The notes: generated by a model not told the origin, from the sequence alone. A stretch of 33,751 nt of DNA from Syntrophus sp964555065 (GCA_964555065.1 CAZKRB010000029.1:1-33751), one strand, 5' to 3'. Counted from the first letter of the stretch, positions 15,618 through 24,752 are shown. Translations and numbers: made by a program.

Positions 15618-17789
15618 TTAGAACTTCCAGATCACCTGTCCATAAACACTGCGGGGCACCTCGGTGGTGTTCGCCAGCAGGCCGGACTGGTAGAATTCCG
15701 GGTGTTCCTCATCAAGGAGGTTCTGGCCGACCAGGGCAAGCTCGAGATCGAGGCGCGGCTTCCAGGCCAGGCGAAGGTCCAGGGCGGTATATGCCGGGAT
15801 GCCGAGACTCTTGATGCGGTCTGTGTAACGCAGCCAGGCATCCAGCTCCACGGTTTTCGTCACGTCCAGGGAAGAGCGAAGGGAAAACTGGTTATGGGGG
15901 CTTCTCCCGTCGGTGGCGTCCAGATAGAATTCCTCTCCGTCTTTCACCCGCAGGATCAGTTGCAGATAGGTGTAGGCTGCCTGAAGACGCCAGCGGGGCA
16001 GTGCTTTCCAATCGGCGGCGAACTCGAAACCGTAGGATTTTCCTTCCAGGTTGTTCACTCCGTTGATGGGCATCTCGACATGGGGGGTCGGGGTGGTCAC
16101 GAGCTGCGGCTCGCCCAGGCGGCCGTTGATCAGGTTTGAATAGTCGTTGTAGAAGGCCGTGGCGTCGAAAGAAAAATGAGGCCCGGGGTGGAAACGGTAG
16201 CCCAGTTCGCAGGCGATGAGCTCCTCTGAGTCGAGATTATCGTTGCCGTTCAGGCTGATGACGGTGGGAAAAGGATTCAACGGCATCGGAGGCAGGACGG
16301 CGGTGGGAATGCTGCCGTAGCTTTCGCCCCAGCTCGGAGTCCGAACGGCCCGGGAGATGGATCCCCAGAGGGTATGATTTTCGTCCGGAGTCCAGAGAAG
16401 CCGACCGGTGGGCTGGATCTCGAAGCCCGTATAATCGTTGTGTTCAAATTTAGAGCCGAGGATCAAATGGAGCCGGTCTTGAACCAGGAGGATTTCATCC
16501 TGGATAAAACCGCTGAAAAGATCGTGTCCTTCCCGGGAGTCCACAAAATAGAGGGAATCGGAAGTGAAATCTCCATTCGTGTACCGGTAGCCAAGCCCCC
16601 AGACGATTTCCTGCCGGCCACCCCAGGTGAAATTATGCTGCAGTTCCGCATCGAAGGTATCCCGTTTTTCCCGGTTGTCCGTTGCCTCCCGGTCATGCCG
16701 GTCATAATAAGCCTGGAGGGAAAGGTTGGAGGTGGCGGAAAATCTCCGCTGCCAGCGGCCCAGAAGGTAGGCTTCCCTGTAGTCGAACCCTTCGAAGGTC
16801 TGACGATAGGAAGGCGGCGTCAGGGAGAGCGCTTCGGAAACTTCATCGGTCGTATTCCGGGCGAAATCTCCCTGGACGGTGAGAGAATTGTCCGGGGAGA
16901 ACTCCGAATCCATCCGGAACCCGCAGCGCGCCGATTTCAGGCCATCGGTGGCGTCTTCCCCCGAAACGCGGGGAAAATCATCCCGATTGAGATATTTCCC
17001 ATAGGCCCGCAGGTAAGTATCGGCGCCTAATTTCCCGCCGTAGCGGAGACTGCCGAAAAGCCGCTCAAGCGTGCCGCTTCCTGCCACGAGAAGCCCTCCC
17101 TGCGTATCCTCCGCCTTTCTGGTGATGATGTTGATGACGCCGTTGACCGCATTGGCGCCCCAGAGAGCGGCCCCCGGCCCCCGGATGACCTCGATGCGGT
17201 CAATATCCTGAAGGACCGTATCCACCATGTCCCAGTAGGTGCCGGCAAAGAGGGGTTGGTAGAGATTGCGGCCGTCCATGAGCACCAGGAGCTTGTTGGC
17301 GATATAGTTGTTGAATCCCCGGGAGGTGATGGCCCAGTTGCCGGAATTGATCCGGGCCACTTCCAGACCGGGAACCATCCGGAGCGCTTCCGGAATGCTG
17401 GTGGCTCCGGAACGGCGGAGATCCTCCTGGGTAATGACGAAAATGGCCGCCGCCGCATCGGAGACCCGCTGTGGTTTTTTGGAGGCGGAGGTGACTTCGA
17501 TCTGCATCAGATCCTCGATGCTCATTTCGGTGAGTTCCTGCAGGGAGCTTTCCGCCGCCGGGGTGGAAGGGGGGAAGAGGAGGGGGGAAAAGAAAAGACA
17601 CGCCAGGGCCAGGCATCCGTTTCCTCTTCTGAAGCAGTTTTTTGACAGCGATCGCCGCCACTGGGTGGCGCTTTGACGTTGAGTAAATTTATCTAACTTA
17701 CTCAGGAGGTTTTTGCTCCCCTTTTTTGATGCCGGGCAGGAGCTTCCCGATTTGATAAATTGGAAAGAAGGGAAACAGCAAAGATTCAT
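15618..17789 (-). CDS. TonB-dependent outer-membrane receptor
   Basis: A 723-residue receptor. The plug domain (about 95-230) includes SDAAAAIFVITQEDLRRSG, VLMDGRNLY, IEVIRGPGAALWGANAVNG and INIITRK. The rest is a 22-strand-type barrel ending in VYGQVIWKF. The overall pattern is the colicin I receptor/vitamin-type class that clusters with DUF4154 genes; the ligand is unknown. The first ~55 residues are not signal-like, and the hydrophobic signal (GCLALACLFFSPLLF) begins late, so the real start may be downstream of 17789. A 6-bp inverted repeat (GAGTAA/TTACTC) lies near 17681-17703 in that doubtful N-terminal part. It heads a probable operon with the YfiR-like protein (42 bp), kinase and REC-HPt genes. 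Confidence 0.9.
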   Translation of the reverse strand: MNLCCFPSFQFIKSGSSCPASKKGSKNLLSKLDKFTQRQSATQWRRSLSKNCFRRGNGCLALACLFFSPLLFPPSTPAAESSLQELTEMSIEDLMQIEVTSASKKPQRVSDAAAAIFVITQEDLRRSGATSIPEALRMVPGLEVARINSGNWAITSRGFNNYIANKLLVLMDGRNLYQPLFAGTYWDMVDTVLQDIDRIEVIRGPGAALWGANAVNGVINIITRKAEDTQGGLLVAGSGTLERLFGSLRYGGKLGADTYLRAYGKYLNRDDFPRVSGEDATDGLKSARCGFRMDSEFSPDNSLTVQGDFARNTTDEVSEALSLTPPSYRQTFEGFDYREAYLLGRWQRRFSATSNLSLQAYYDRHDREATDNREKRDTFDAELQHNFTWGGRQEIVWGLGYRYTNGDFTSDSLYFVDSREGHDLFSGFIQDEILLVQDRLHLILGSKFEHNDYTGFEIQPTGRLLWTPDENHTLWGSISRAVRTPSWGESYGSIPTAVLPPMPLNPFPTVISLNGNDNLDSEELIACELGYRFHPGPHFSFDATAFYNDYSNLINGRLGEPQLVTTPTPHVEMPINGVNNLEGKSYGFEFAADWKALPRWRLQAAYTYLQLILRVKDGEEFYLDATDGRSPHNQFSLRSSLDVTKTVELDAWLRYTDRIKSLGIPAYTALDLRLAWKPRLDLELALVGQNLLDEEHPEFYQSGLLANTTEVPRSVYGQVIWKF

Positions 17790-18294
17790 GGCGGAGCACG
17801 GCCCCCTATGTCATGTGTTTGATTTTAAATTGCTTTTTTTAAACAGCAACCCTTCCTTGCCTATCTTCCGTTATGGGCGGTTTTTTCAAGTGCACCGGTG
17901 CTTTGCCCTGAGGTTCCGTGGCGTTGTTCGTCAAAAAAAGCCTATCCACCTGTTTAAAGAAATCTGTTGAATTCTGCAAGAAAGTTTTCCCGGAAGTTCC
18001 TGCCGCCGGGTAGCATTCGATGCTCCAGGTTTCATCCGAGAGGGGAATCACCCGGCCTTCGTGTAAATAAATTGCTGCAGCCCTCTGCTCACAGAAAATT
18101 ATCCTCTGGGGAAACCGCTGTTGTTCCTTGAAGGGGGGATGACTTCGAATTTCTGCCGTTCCTGTTGCCGGAGTAGGCGGCATCAGGGCTGGGGAATAAG
18201 GAGGAGTCGAGGGGGTGGCTCGGGAATGGAGCAGTCCATGTTTCAGGAGCTGTGGGGGGTGAAAAGGCGGGGAGGGATGCCTGTCCGGCAAACC
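17790..18294. other. 505-bp region between recQ and TonB-receptor gene
   Basis: No gene is supported. A minus-strand open frame (17839-18291) starts with TTG 3 bp after the recQ stop, but its proline-rich start and lack of a family match give no reason to trust it. The stretch corresponding to about residues 65-130 looks somewhat more protein-like and could be a decayed gene. A candidate promoter lies at 17822-17849, and a short palindrome GCACCGGTGC lies near 17892. I looked for GEMM and cobalamin riboswitch signatures and did not find convincing ones. Confidence 0.4.
17822..17849 (-). promoter_or_regulatory. candidate promoter of TonB-receptor operon
   Basis: Minus-strand TTGCTG (17844-17849), a 16-nt A-rich spacer, then TAAAAT (17822-17827), ending about 32 nt before the ATG at 17789. 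The spacer is one short of ideal and the -35 is imperfect. Confidence 0.35.
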
Positions 18295-20139
18295 CTATTC
18301 CCGGTTTCCGGCGACCCTTGCGGAACCGTCCAGGAAGCGGCGGATTGCCTCCAGGAAATAGGATCCATAGCGTTCCATCTTGTGGGCGCCCACGCCATGG
18401 ATATCCAGGAAAGCCTCGGGATCGTCCGGCTTGAAGGCCGCCATCTCGGCCAGGGAGGCGTCGCTGAAGATCACGTAGGGCGGCACGCCGGCCCGATCGG
18501 CCAGTTCCTTGCGCAGGGAGCGCAGCTTTTCGAACAGCGCCGCGGAATCATCGAGACTTTCTTCTTTCGCCTTTCGTCCTGTCTTCCGGCCGTCTTTTGC
18601 CGAGGCGCTCTCCGTTTTGACGCGCGGCTCGGCCATGGCGAGGGTCTGATCGCCGCGCAGCAGGGGGCGGGAGGCATCGGTGAGCTTGAGCACCGAATAG
18701 TTGCCCACGTCCTGCTCCAGGAAGCCGTTGTGCACCAGGTGATGGAGGAGGCTTCCCCAGTACTCCTGGCTCCGGTCCCGGCCGATTCCGTAGGTCGACA
18801 GCCGATCGTGGCGCAGTTCCAGCACCCGCTCCTTCTGCGAGCCGCGCAGGACATCGATGACATGCCCCATGCCGAAACGCTGCCCCACCCGGTAGACGCA
18901 GGACAGGGCCTTGCGGGCGTCCTCCGTCACATCGACCAGCCGCGGCGGATCCAGGCAGATGTCGCAGTTGCCGCAGTCCCCCGGCATGGATTCGCCGAAA
19001 TATCCCAGGAGGATGCGGCGGCGGCAGCTCAGGGCTTCGGCATAACTCACCATGGCATTGAGCTTGTGCAGCTCGACCCGCTTGCGCTCGGGATTGTGGG
19101 TATTTTCGATCAGGCCTCGGGCCACGGCGATATCCCCATAGCCGAAGAGCAGCAGGGCCTCGGCCGGCAGGCCGTCCCGTCCGGCGCGGCCCGTCTCCTG
19201 GTAGTAGCTCTCGATGTTCTTCGGGATGTCGTAATGGACGACGTAGCGGATGTTGGACTTGTCGATCCCCATGCCGAAGGCCACCGTAGCCACGATGATC
19301 CGGATATCGTCCCGCAGGAACTCCTCCTGCACCTTTTTGCGCGCCCCAGCCGCCAGTCCCGCATGGTAGGGCGCCGCCCGGAAGCCGGCCTCGGTGAGTG
19401 CGCCGGCGACCTTCTCCACCCGCTGCCGGCTCAGGCAGTAGACGATTCCCGCGGCCTTGTACCGGGGCTGCAGGAAGGTGGTCAACTGGGAGAAGGGTTT
19501 CCGCTTTTCCAGGACCGTGTAGCGGATGTTGGGCCGGTCGAAGCCTGAAATATAGCACCGGGCCTCCTGAAGCCCCAGGCGCTCCAGGATGTCCTGGCGG
19601 GTATGGGCTTCCGCGGTGGCGGTCAGGGCGATCAGGGGAATGTGGGGGAAGACGCCGCGCAGCCGCCCCAGTTGGCGGTACTCCGGGCGAAAGTCGTGGC
19701 CCCACTGGGAAATGCAGTGCGCCTCGTCGATGGCAAAAAGGGCGATGGGGATGTCGGCGAGCCGATCGAGAAACTCCCGGCTCATCAGCCGTTCCGGGGC
19801 GATGTAGAGCAGATCCAGCTCACCGCCGTGGAGTCGGGCCAGCACCCTCCGCGCTTCCGTGGCGCCCAGGGAGGAATTGTAGAAGGCCGCCTTGACGCCG
19901 TAGGCCTTGAGGCTGTCGACCTGGTCCTTCATCAGGGAAATCAGGGGCGAAACCACGATGCCCACCCCCCGGCGGTGCAGGGCTGGAATCTGATAGCAGA
20001 GGGACTTGCCGCCGCCCGTGGGCATCAGGACAAAGGCGTCCTCGCCGCCGATGACCCCTTCGACGATCTCCTGCTGGTGGAGTCGGAAGGCATCGTATCC
20101 GAAGATTTTTTTCAGCGTTTCCTGGGGCGTGGCATTCAT
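18295..20139 (-). CDS. recQ: ATP-dependent DNA helicase RecQ
   Basis: A 614-residue RecQ of normal bacterial length. The helicase core has Walker A TGGGKS (41-46), the DEAH box (138-141) followed by CISQWGHDFRPEY, and motif VI-like QETGRAGRDG. The RQC zinc-binding part has the Cys cluster SCRRR...GDCGNCDICLD, then a winged-helix region. A C-terminal HRDC domain (about 530-605; VPPYVIFSDASLAEMA and FLDIHGVGAHKMERYG) completes it. RecQ unwinds DNA 3' to 5' in recombination and fork repair. The start ATG at 20139 has a weak ribosome site. It is not clearly in an operon: an intrinsic terminator separates it from the upstream lipoprotein gene. Confidence 0.97.
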   Translation of the reverse strand: MNATPQETLKKIFGYDAFRLHQQEIVEGVIGGEDAFVLMPTGGGKSLCYQIPALHRRGVGIVVSPLISLMKDQVDSLKAYGVKAAFYNSSLGATEARRVLARLHGGELDLLYIAPERLMSREFLDRLADIPIALFAIDEAHCISQWGHDFRPEYRQLGRLRGVFPHIPLIALTATAEAHTRQDILERLGLQEARCYISGFDRPNIRYTVLEKRKPFSQLTTFLQPRYKAAGIVYCLSRQRVEKVAGALTEAGFRAAPYHAGLAAGARKKVQEEFLRDDIRIIVATVAFGMGIDKSNIRYVVHYDIPKNIESYYQETGRAGRDGLPAEALLLFGYGDIAVARGLIENTHNPERKRVELHKLNAMVSYAEALSCRRRILLGYFGESMPGDCGNCDICLDPPRLVDVTEDARKALSCVYRVGQRFGMGHVIDVLRGSQKERVLELRHDRLSTYGIGRDRSQEYWGSLLHHLVHNGFLEQDVGNYSVLKLTDASRPLLRGDQTLAMAEPRVKTESASAKDGRKTGRKAKEESLDDSAALFEKLRSLRKELADRAGVPPYVIFSDASLAEMAAFKPDDPEAFLDIHGVGAHKMERYGSYFLEAIRRFLDGSARVAGNRE

Positions 20140-20297
20140 GGGAGCGTTTGGGCCTTATCGGTGTGGAATGATTGGATCGGTTCCGCAGACTACTTCATCC
20201 GCCCTTTGGTTGCAAGGTGATCGTCGACCTCCGGAAAAACAGGAAGGGAAGGATTGAAGGAGGAAGGGGCCTTCATGGAAACGGGCCGCTGGATTGA

Positions 20298-20338
20298 AAA
20301 ACGCCAGGTCAAAAAAAGGGCATCTGACCTGGCGTTTT
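20298..20338 (-). terminator. intrinsic terminator after OmpA-type lipoprotein gene
   Basis: A perfect 13-bp stem, AAAACGCCAGGTC (20298-20310) with GACCTGGCGTTTT (20326-20338), and a 15-nt loop. On the minus strand the 3' arm runs into TTTTT, as in a Rho-independent terminator. It lies 37 nt past the stop at 20375. Confidence 0.85.
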
Positions 20339-20374
20339 GATTTCTTCATCCCTGTCGGAACAGGGCCTGGCAGT

Positions 20375-21055
20375 TTACTGCTGGGGCTGCGCCTGTGTCT
20401 GCGGGGCGATCTTGATTTCCACGCGCCGATTTTTCGAGCGTCCCACTTCGGTGTCGTTGGTGGCCACGGGCATCGTCTCCCCGAAGCCGACGACTTCGAT
20501 CCGGCTGTCCGCCACGCCGCGCTGAACCAGCAGATTCTTCACGGCCATGGCGCGCCGCTTCGAAAGTTCCATGTTGGAGGTTTCCGGGCCGACGCTGTCC
20601 GTATGGCCTTCCACCCGGATGACGGTGTCGGGATACTGCTTGAGAATGTTGGCAACCCGGTCGATTTCCGAATAAAGCCCTGGCCTTATAGTGGCCGAAC
20701 CGGTGTCGAAGGTCACGTCGCCTTTGAATGTCACCGCCAGGAGGTCGCCCTCCCGGGAAACGGCAGCCGCTTCCGAGCCTCCCAGAGCGGTGCGCATGTC
20801 TCTCTCCTGGTTGTCCATCATCCGTCCGACCCCAGCGCCTCCAAGTCCGCCCACGGCGGCGCCGATGGCCGAGCCGATCAGGGTGCCCTTGGTGCTCCGG
20901 CCGATGACCTGGCCGATTACCGCCCCGGCTGCGGCTCCGCCTGCTGTTCCGTAAACGGCGCCCTTGGTTGTCTTGGACTGCTGTTCCATGGTCGCGCAAC
21001 CGACCAGCAGCAACATCGACATGCAGAGTACAACGGCGATGCTTTTCTTGATCAT
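20375..21055 (-). CDS. OmpA-family lipoprotein with glycine-zipper domain
   Basis: A 226-residue lipoprotein. The signal peptide ends in a lipobox LLVGC, giving acylated Cys near residue 20. A glycine-zipper region follows (about 38-85; GTAGGAAAGAVIGQVIG). A C-terminal OmpA-like peptidoglycan-binding domain (about 95-215) has EGHTDSVG, LSKRRAMAV and the NRRVEI end. It resembles E. coli YiaD and should tether the outer membrane to the cell wall. AAGGAGG sits 9-10 nt before the ATG at 21055. It has its own promoter (21215-21243) and terminator, so it is monocistronic. Confidence 0.95.
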   Translation of the reverse strand: MIKKSIAVVLCMSMLLLVGCATMEQQSKTTKGAVYGTAGGAAAGAVIGQVIGRSTKGTLIGSAIGAAVGGLGGAGVGRMMDNQERDMRTALGGSEAAAVSREGDLLAVTFKGDVTFDTGSATIRPGLYSEIDRVANILKQYPDTVIRVEGHTDSVGPETSNMELSKRRAMAVKNLLVQRGVADSRIEVVGFGETMPVATNDTEVGRSKNRRVEIKIAPQTQAQPQQ

Positions 21056-21150
21056 GACTTTTCTCCTCCTTGCAATAAATTAAATGATCTTTTCGGTGTT
21101 CCGGCGATCTTCAGGAATCCTGTTCAATCGCCTGGATGGCCCGGATCTGA

Positions 21151-21205
21151 AGGTTCCGAAGAAGGCGAACCTCGTCCCGGCGGTCCTGGTCTTTCCCCGA
21201 TGGGG
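21151..21205 (-). promoter_or_regulatory. two small hairpins in OmpA-lipoprotein leader
   Basis: Within the predicted 5' leader lie CCCC/GGGG (21195-21198/21202-21205) and AGGTTC/GAACCT (21151-21156/21167-21172). They could fold in the transcript, but no known leader RNA is recognised. Confidence 0.25.
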
Positions 21206-21214
21206 ATACGGCGG

Positions 21215-21243
21215 AGTATAAACAGAAGCGGCCGTTGAGTCAA
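21215..21243 (-). promoter_or_regulatory. sigma70-type promoter of OmpA-type lipoprotein gene
   Basis: Minus-strand TTGACT (21238-21243), a 17-nt spacer and TATACT (21215-21220): near-consensus on all counts. It lies between the esterase stop (21268) and the lipoprotein start (21055), implying a leader of about 150 nt. Confidence 0.75.
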
Positions 21244-21267
21244 TCCGATAATCTCAGCCTGCCCGCA

Positions 21268-22056
21268 TCAGATTCCCTGAGGCTCCTCCAGCAGCCAGGG
21301 GAAGATGTCCGGCAGGCGCTCCTGCCAGGCCTGTTCGTTGTGGAAATGCCCCGGCGCCACCACGTATCTCACTTCGTGGTCCTTCACCCCGATCTCCTTG
21401 AGGTGCGCGTAGAACCGCCCGGTCGCTTCAACGTAATCGAGATGAATATCGTCGAACCAGTACGTTTCCAGGGAGCCGGTGTCCAGGTAGATCCTGCACC
21501 AGCGGCCTGTGGGGGCGTCCCAGAGGCGGTAAATTTGCCCGTTGGCCCACATGACGGCGGGGGACAGAGCCCCCATCCGGCCGAAAACGTGCGGATACGC
21601 TTTTCCCAGGACAAGGCTCATGAGCCCGCCCATGCTGGAGCCCATCACGGCTGTCCAGTGGGGCTCCGGCAGGGTTCTCCAGGCTGTGTCGATCCAGGGC
21701 TTGAGGTAATGGACCAGGAATTCGACGAAAAGCCACCCCCGGCCCTCGGAACCTGGCGCCGGCTCCGTCCAGGGCGAATATTCGGCGAGGCGGTCCGGCG
21801 TATGGTCCACCGCCACGATGATCCAGGGCCGCAGGCGGCCCTCAGCGGCGAGCCGGTCCATGGCGTCATTGGCGCACCAGGTCGGGGTGACGGCGGAAGC
21901 GGGATGGTTGAAAACGTTCTGGCCGTCCAGCATGTAGAGCACGGGAAACCGGGCCGCGGGATCTTCATCATAGCCTTCCGGGATGCAAATGCGGACGGTT
22001 CTGCCGATCCCCTCGGGGTCGGAATAAAATTCAGGCAGAATGCGGATGGCGCTCAT
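21268..22056 (-). CDS. putative esterase, alpha/beta-hydrolase fold
   Basis: About 262 residues matching the putative-esterase family (PF00756; enterochelin-esterase and esterase D relatives). FPVLYMLDGQNVFNHP is the family strand motif. The nucleophile elbow is GSSMGG (Ser between the two halves), and the C-terminal GHFHNEQAW carries the likely catalytic His. No signal peptide is seen. I chose the ATG at 22056 because GGAG lies 8 nt upstream. An in-frame ATG at 22104 would overlap the upstream gene stop by ATGA and add 16 residues. Either way it follows the glycine-zipper lipoprotein gene closely and probably shares its transcript. Substrate unknown. Confidence 0.88.
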   Translation of the reverse strand: MSAIRILPEFYSDPEGIGRTVRICIPEGYDEDPAARFPVLYMLDGQNVFNHPASAVTPTWCANDAMDRLAAEGRLRPWIIVAVDHTPDRLAEYSPWTEPAPGSEGRGWLFVEFLVHYLKPWIDTAWRTLPEPHWTAVMGSSMGGLMSLVLGKAYPHVFGRMGALSPAVMWANGQIYRLWDAPTGRWCRIYLDTGSLETYWFDDIHLDYVEATGRFYAHLKEIGVKDHEVRYVVAPGHFHNEQAWQERLPDIFPWLLEEPQGI

Positions 22057-22100
22057 GGTTTTGCTCCAGGCTCGCTTCCCCGGCAGAACGGCTCTAAGGC

Positions 22101-22502
22101 TCATTCCCAGCCGATCACATCATACCCTCGTTCCTGGAGGCACTTGACCATGAAGTTTTTGAAAACGGGACTCGGCTGTGAAGCCTGGATAATGCCGTGC
22201 ACCAGGCCCGTCGCGGCGCCGGCTGCCGCTCCCACGCCAAGGCCCCGCCCCAGGTTTCCCGTCACGGCGCCGGCGGCGCCTCCGATGACGGCGCCTCCCG
22301 CACCGCCGATGGCCGTGCTTTTGGCGGCCGCGATGCCGGCATCCGATTTCACATACTGGTCGGCCAGGATCTCACATTCCCCGATATCCTTCTGGGCCTG
22401 CGCTTCCCCGACCCTCTGGAGATGGGTGTTGGGATAAAGAACGGGGCCGCTGGCGCAGCCGCTCAAAAATAGCATCACGATGACACAGAGAATTTTTTTC
22501 AT
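22101..22502 (-). CDS. glycine-zipper lipoprotein
   Basis: A 133-residue protein. MKKILCVIVMLFLSGC is a clear lipoprotein signal with lipobox FLSGC. The middle (about 65-105) is a glycine-zipper repeat (GGAGGAVIGGAAGAVTG, GRGLGVGAAAG), and the end is hydrophilic with CLQERGYDVIGWE, a common tail in such lipoproteins. The ATG at 22502 is preferred over upstream codons because GGAGG lies 8 nt before it. It probably sits in the outer membrane; function unknown. The esterase gene follows directly. Confidence 0.85.
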   Translation of the reverse strand: MKKILCVIVMLFLSGCASGPVLYPNTHLQRVGEAQAQKDIGECEILADQYVKSDAGIAAAKSTAIGGAGGAVIGGAAGAVTGNLGRGLGVGAAAGAATGLVHGIIQASQPSPVFKNFMVKCLQERGYDVIGWE

Positions 22503-23068
22503 ACCTCCCGCCTCCACGGAAAATGTTTTCATCCAATTTACCATAAGCATCCCGAAAAGCCCATCCCGAACCCGCTCTCTTTTTTATCCCATAGAGATCC
22601 ATTTATTCTGCCCTCAGTTCCCTCCTCGGCGGATCCTGCTGGCCCGACTGAGTCCCTCAGGCCAGGCTGAATCCTTCTTGCCGCTGCTGAGAACGGGCCG
22701 CTCGGTTGCCGAGGCGTTACGACCGTGTTTTTCCCTTGACAGCATCAGACCTGTCCATTTTATACTCGCCCGCGAAAAAAAGGGATGGCGATTCTGGATC
22801 AGACACGGTCACGTCATTCGCAATCCTAACGAGGTGAATGAGCTGCATCAATGCAACAGAAGCACTTATCATTTTAAGTTATCGATATTGGTATTGAATA
22901 GGTCGACGTTGGCGGTTTTCCGCCGCTCAGGGAAAAGGACCGGGGCGGCCCAGAGGAAGACGAGGCCGCGCGAAGAATGGCCGCCGCAAAGCCGGAGCCA
23001 GCGGGCGGTGAAAGGGAGGCGGGAAGATCCGCGGGAAGGAAACAGACGGATGAGGATTTCAGGATAAC
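22503..23068. other. 566-bp divergent intergenic region
   Basis: This lies between the minus-strand lipoprotein gene and murJ. The only clear element is the plus-strand promoter at 22736-22766. A plus-strand open frame crosses the region, but its composition (Arg, Pro and Ser rich, no family match) looks like chance. A 19-codon reading frame starts at an ATG near 22839 after GAGG. The stretch 22840-22905 is noticeably AT-richer than its surroundings. No known RNA family was recognised in the roughly 300-nt murJ leader. Confidence 0.4.
22736..22766 (+). promoter_or_regulatory. sigma70-type promoter upstream of murJ
   Basis: TTGACA (22736-22741) is followed by TTTATA after 17 nt (22759-22764), or by TATACT after 19 nt (22761-22766). 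If used for murJ it gives a leader of about 300 nt. Confidence 0.6.
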
Positions 23069-24682
23069 ATGACCGCAGAACGTGGCACCAAGGCAATCGG
23101 GGGAGGAAAGTTTCTCTCCTTCCTGAACCGCCGCCAGCAGATGGGATGGGCTGCCCTGATCATGGGCGTCAGCGTGCTTCTTTCCCGGTTCATGGGACTG
23201 ATCCGGGACAAGGTCATCTCCTACCTCTTCGGCGCGACCACGGAGTCGGACCTCTACTTCGCGGCCTTCGTCATCCCGGATTTCATCAACTACCTCCTGG
23301 CCGGCGCCTATTTTTCCATCACCCTCATCCCACTTCTGAGCGCCGCCTTTGAAAAGGACGAGGCGGACGGGTGGCGCTTTTTCTCCACCGTCTTCACCTG
23401 GATCGCCCTGCTCATCACCACCCTGACCGCCCTGGCCATGCTGCTCGCCCCGAAGCTCGCGTCCCTGGCCGCCCCCGGCCTTGACGCGGCTTCCCTGGCG
23501 CGCCTGGCCTTCTTCCTGCGGATTGTCCTCCCGGCGCAGATCTGCTTTCTCCTCGGGGCGTGCATCACCGCCGTTCTCTATCTGCGCAAGCAGTTCCTGG
23601 CGCCGGCTCTCATGCCGCTGATTTACAACTTCCTGATCATCGTCGGCGGAATGCTCCTGCGCCACCGGGGGATGGAAGGGTTCTGCTGGGGGGTGCTGGC
23701 GGGGGCTTTCGTCGGCGCCCTTCTCCTCCCTTACCTGGCGGCGAAATCCGGCGCCGGCCTCAAACTGGAGTTTTCGCTCACCCATCCCGGGTTGAAGAAG
23801 TTTTTCCTCCTGGCGCTGCCGCTCATGGTGGGGCAGTCTGTTGTGGTCCTGGATGAGCAGCTGGTGCGAATCTTCGGGTCGCTGGCCGGTACGGGGGCGA
23901 TCAGTTGGCTGAACTACGCCCGCCGGATCATGCTGGTCCCCGTGGGCGTCGTGGCGCAGGCGGCGGGGGTCGCCTCCTATCCCTTCCTGGCCGAACTCAT
24001 GGCGAAGAAGGATTTCTTCCGCTTCCACCAGACCCTGAACGCGGCGCTGCGGGGGACCCTCACCCTCCTGGTGCCGCTGACCGTCTGGATGATGGTGGTC
24101 TCCGAGCCGACCATCCGGCTGATCTTCCAGCAGGGTCGATTCGGGGCGGCGGACGCGCTCCGCACTTCGCAGCTGCTGCTGATCCTGCTGCTCGCCGTTT
24201 CATGCTGGGGGTTCCAGCAGGTCCTCGGGCGGGGCTATTACGCCCGGCAGGACACGGTCACGCCGGCCGTCATCGGCACCCTCACCACCCTGGTTTCCGT
24301 CCCGATCTACGTTTTCGGCACGCGGCACCTGGCGTCCTACGGCGTGGCCCTGGCCAGTTCCCTGTCGGTTGTCCTCTACTCAGGGATCCTGAGCCTCTGG
24401 TGGCGCCGCCGCTTCGGCGGGGAGGCCTTCGACGGTCTGGGGAATGTTTTCCTGAAGGTGCTGGCGCTCTCGCTGCTGGCGGGACTCCCGGCCCTGCTCG
24501 TCGTGAAGGCCGGGTTTATCGATGCTGCCGCCCATCCCTACGGGGAAGCCCTCTATGCGATCGGGGTCAGCGGCGCCTGTTTCGGCCTGATCTTTGTGCT
24601 GCTGTCGCGGCATTTCATTCCGGAACTGATCCGTCCGATCCTGCAGAAGGCCGGCCCCCTGGGGCGGCGGCTGCTCCGCTGA
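23069..24682 (+). CDS. murJ: lipid II flippase MurJ (MviN)
   Basis: A 537-residue integral membrane protein with about 14 predicted helices. The N-terminal signature SRFMGLIRDKVISYLFG and the later PDFINYLLAGAYFSITLIPLLS are diagnostic of MurJ/MviN. Further family marks are SWLNYARRIMLVPVGVVAQAAG and YPFLAELMA. It flips lipid-linked peptidoglycan precursor across the inner membrane. The ATG at 23069 follows AGGA by 4 nt, a modest ribosome site. It is probably monocistronic and converges on the restriction-subunit fragment. No intrinsic terminator with a U-tract is visible in the 70-bp gap. Confidence 0.95.
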   Translation: MTAERGTKAIGGGKFLSFLNRRQQMGWAALIMGVSVLLSRFMGLIRDKVISYLFGATTESDLYFAAFVIPDFINYLLAGAYFSITLIPLLSAAFEKDEADGWRFFSTVFTWIALLITTLTALAMLLAPKLASLAAPGLDAASLARLAFFLRIVLPAQICFLLGACITAVLYLRKQFLAPALMPLIYNFLIIVGGMLLRHRGMEGFCWGVLAGAFVGALLLPYLAAKSGAGLKLEFSLTHPGLKKFFLLALPLMVGQSVVVLDEQLVRIFGSLAGTGAISWLNYARRIMLVPVGVVAQAAGVASYPFLAELMAKKDFFRFHQTLNAALRGTLTLLVPLTVWMMVVSEPTIRLIFQQGRFGAADALRTSQLLLILLLAVSCWGFQQVLGRGYYARQDTVTPAVIGTLTTLVSVPIYVFGTRHLASYGVALASSLSVVLYSGILSLWWRRRFGGEAFDGLGNVFLKVLALSLLAGLPALLVVKAGFIDAAAHPYGEALYAIGVSGACFGLIFVLLSRHFIPELIRPILQKAGPLGRRLLR

Positions 24683-24752
24683 GTCCCTGCGACGTCGGCG
24701 ATTCCCTAAGCCCATCTACATGGCAGTAAGCTGCATGGTTCCGGACCGGTGC

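Noticed and set aside
17790..18130. Possible c-di-GMP (GEMM) or cobalamin riboswitch before the TonB operon
   Set aside because: A short AGGGCAAA-like word occurs, but the other conserved GEMM or cobalamin blocks are missing.
18121..19548. Long plus-strand open frame opposite recQ
   Set aside because: Antisense shadow caused by GC-rich codons; recQ on the other strand is complete and well conserved.
22480..23067. 195-codon plus-strand frame before murJ
   Set aside because: It starts antisense inside the lipoprotein gene, crosses a promoter and has shadow-like composition.
22874..24028. 384-codon minus-strand frame opposite murJ
   Set aside because: Charged, repetitive composition typical of an antisense frame of a membrane protein gene.
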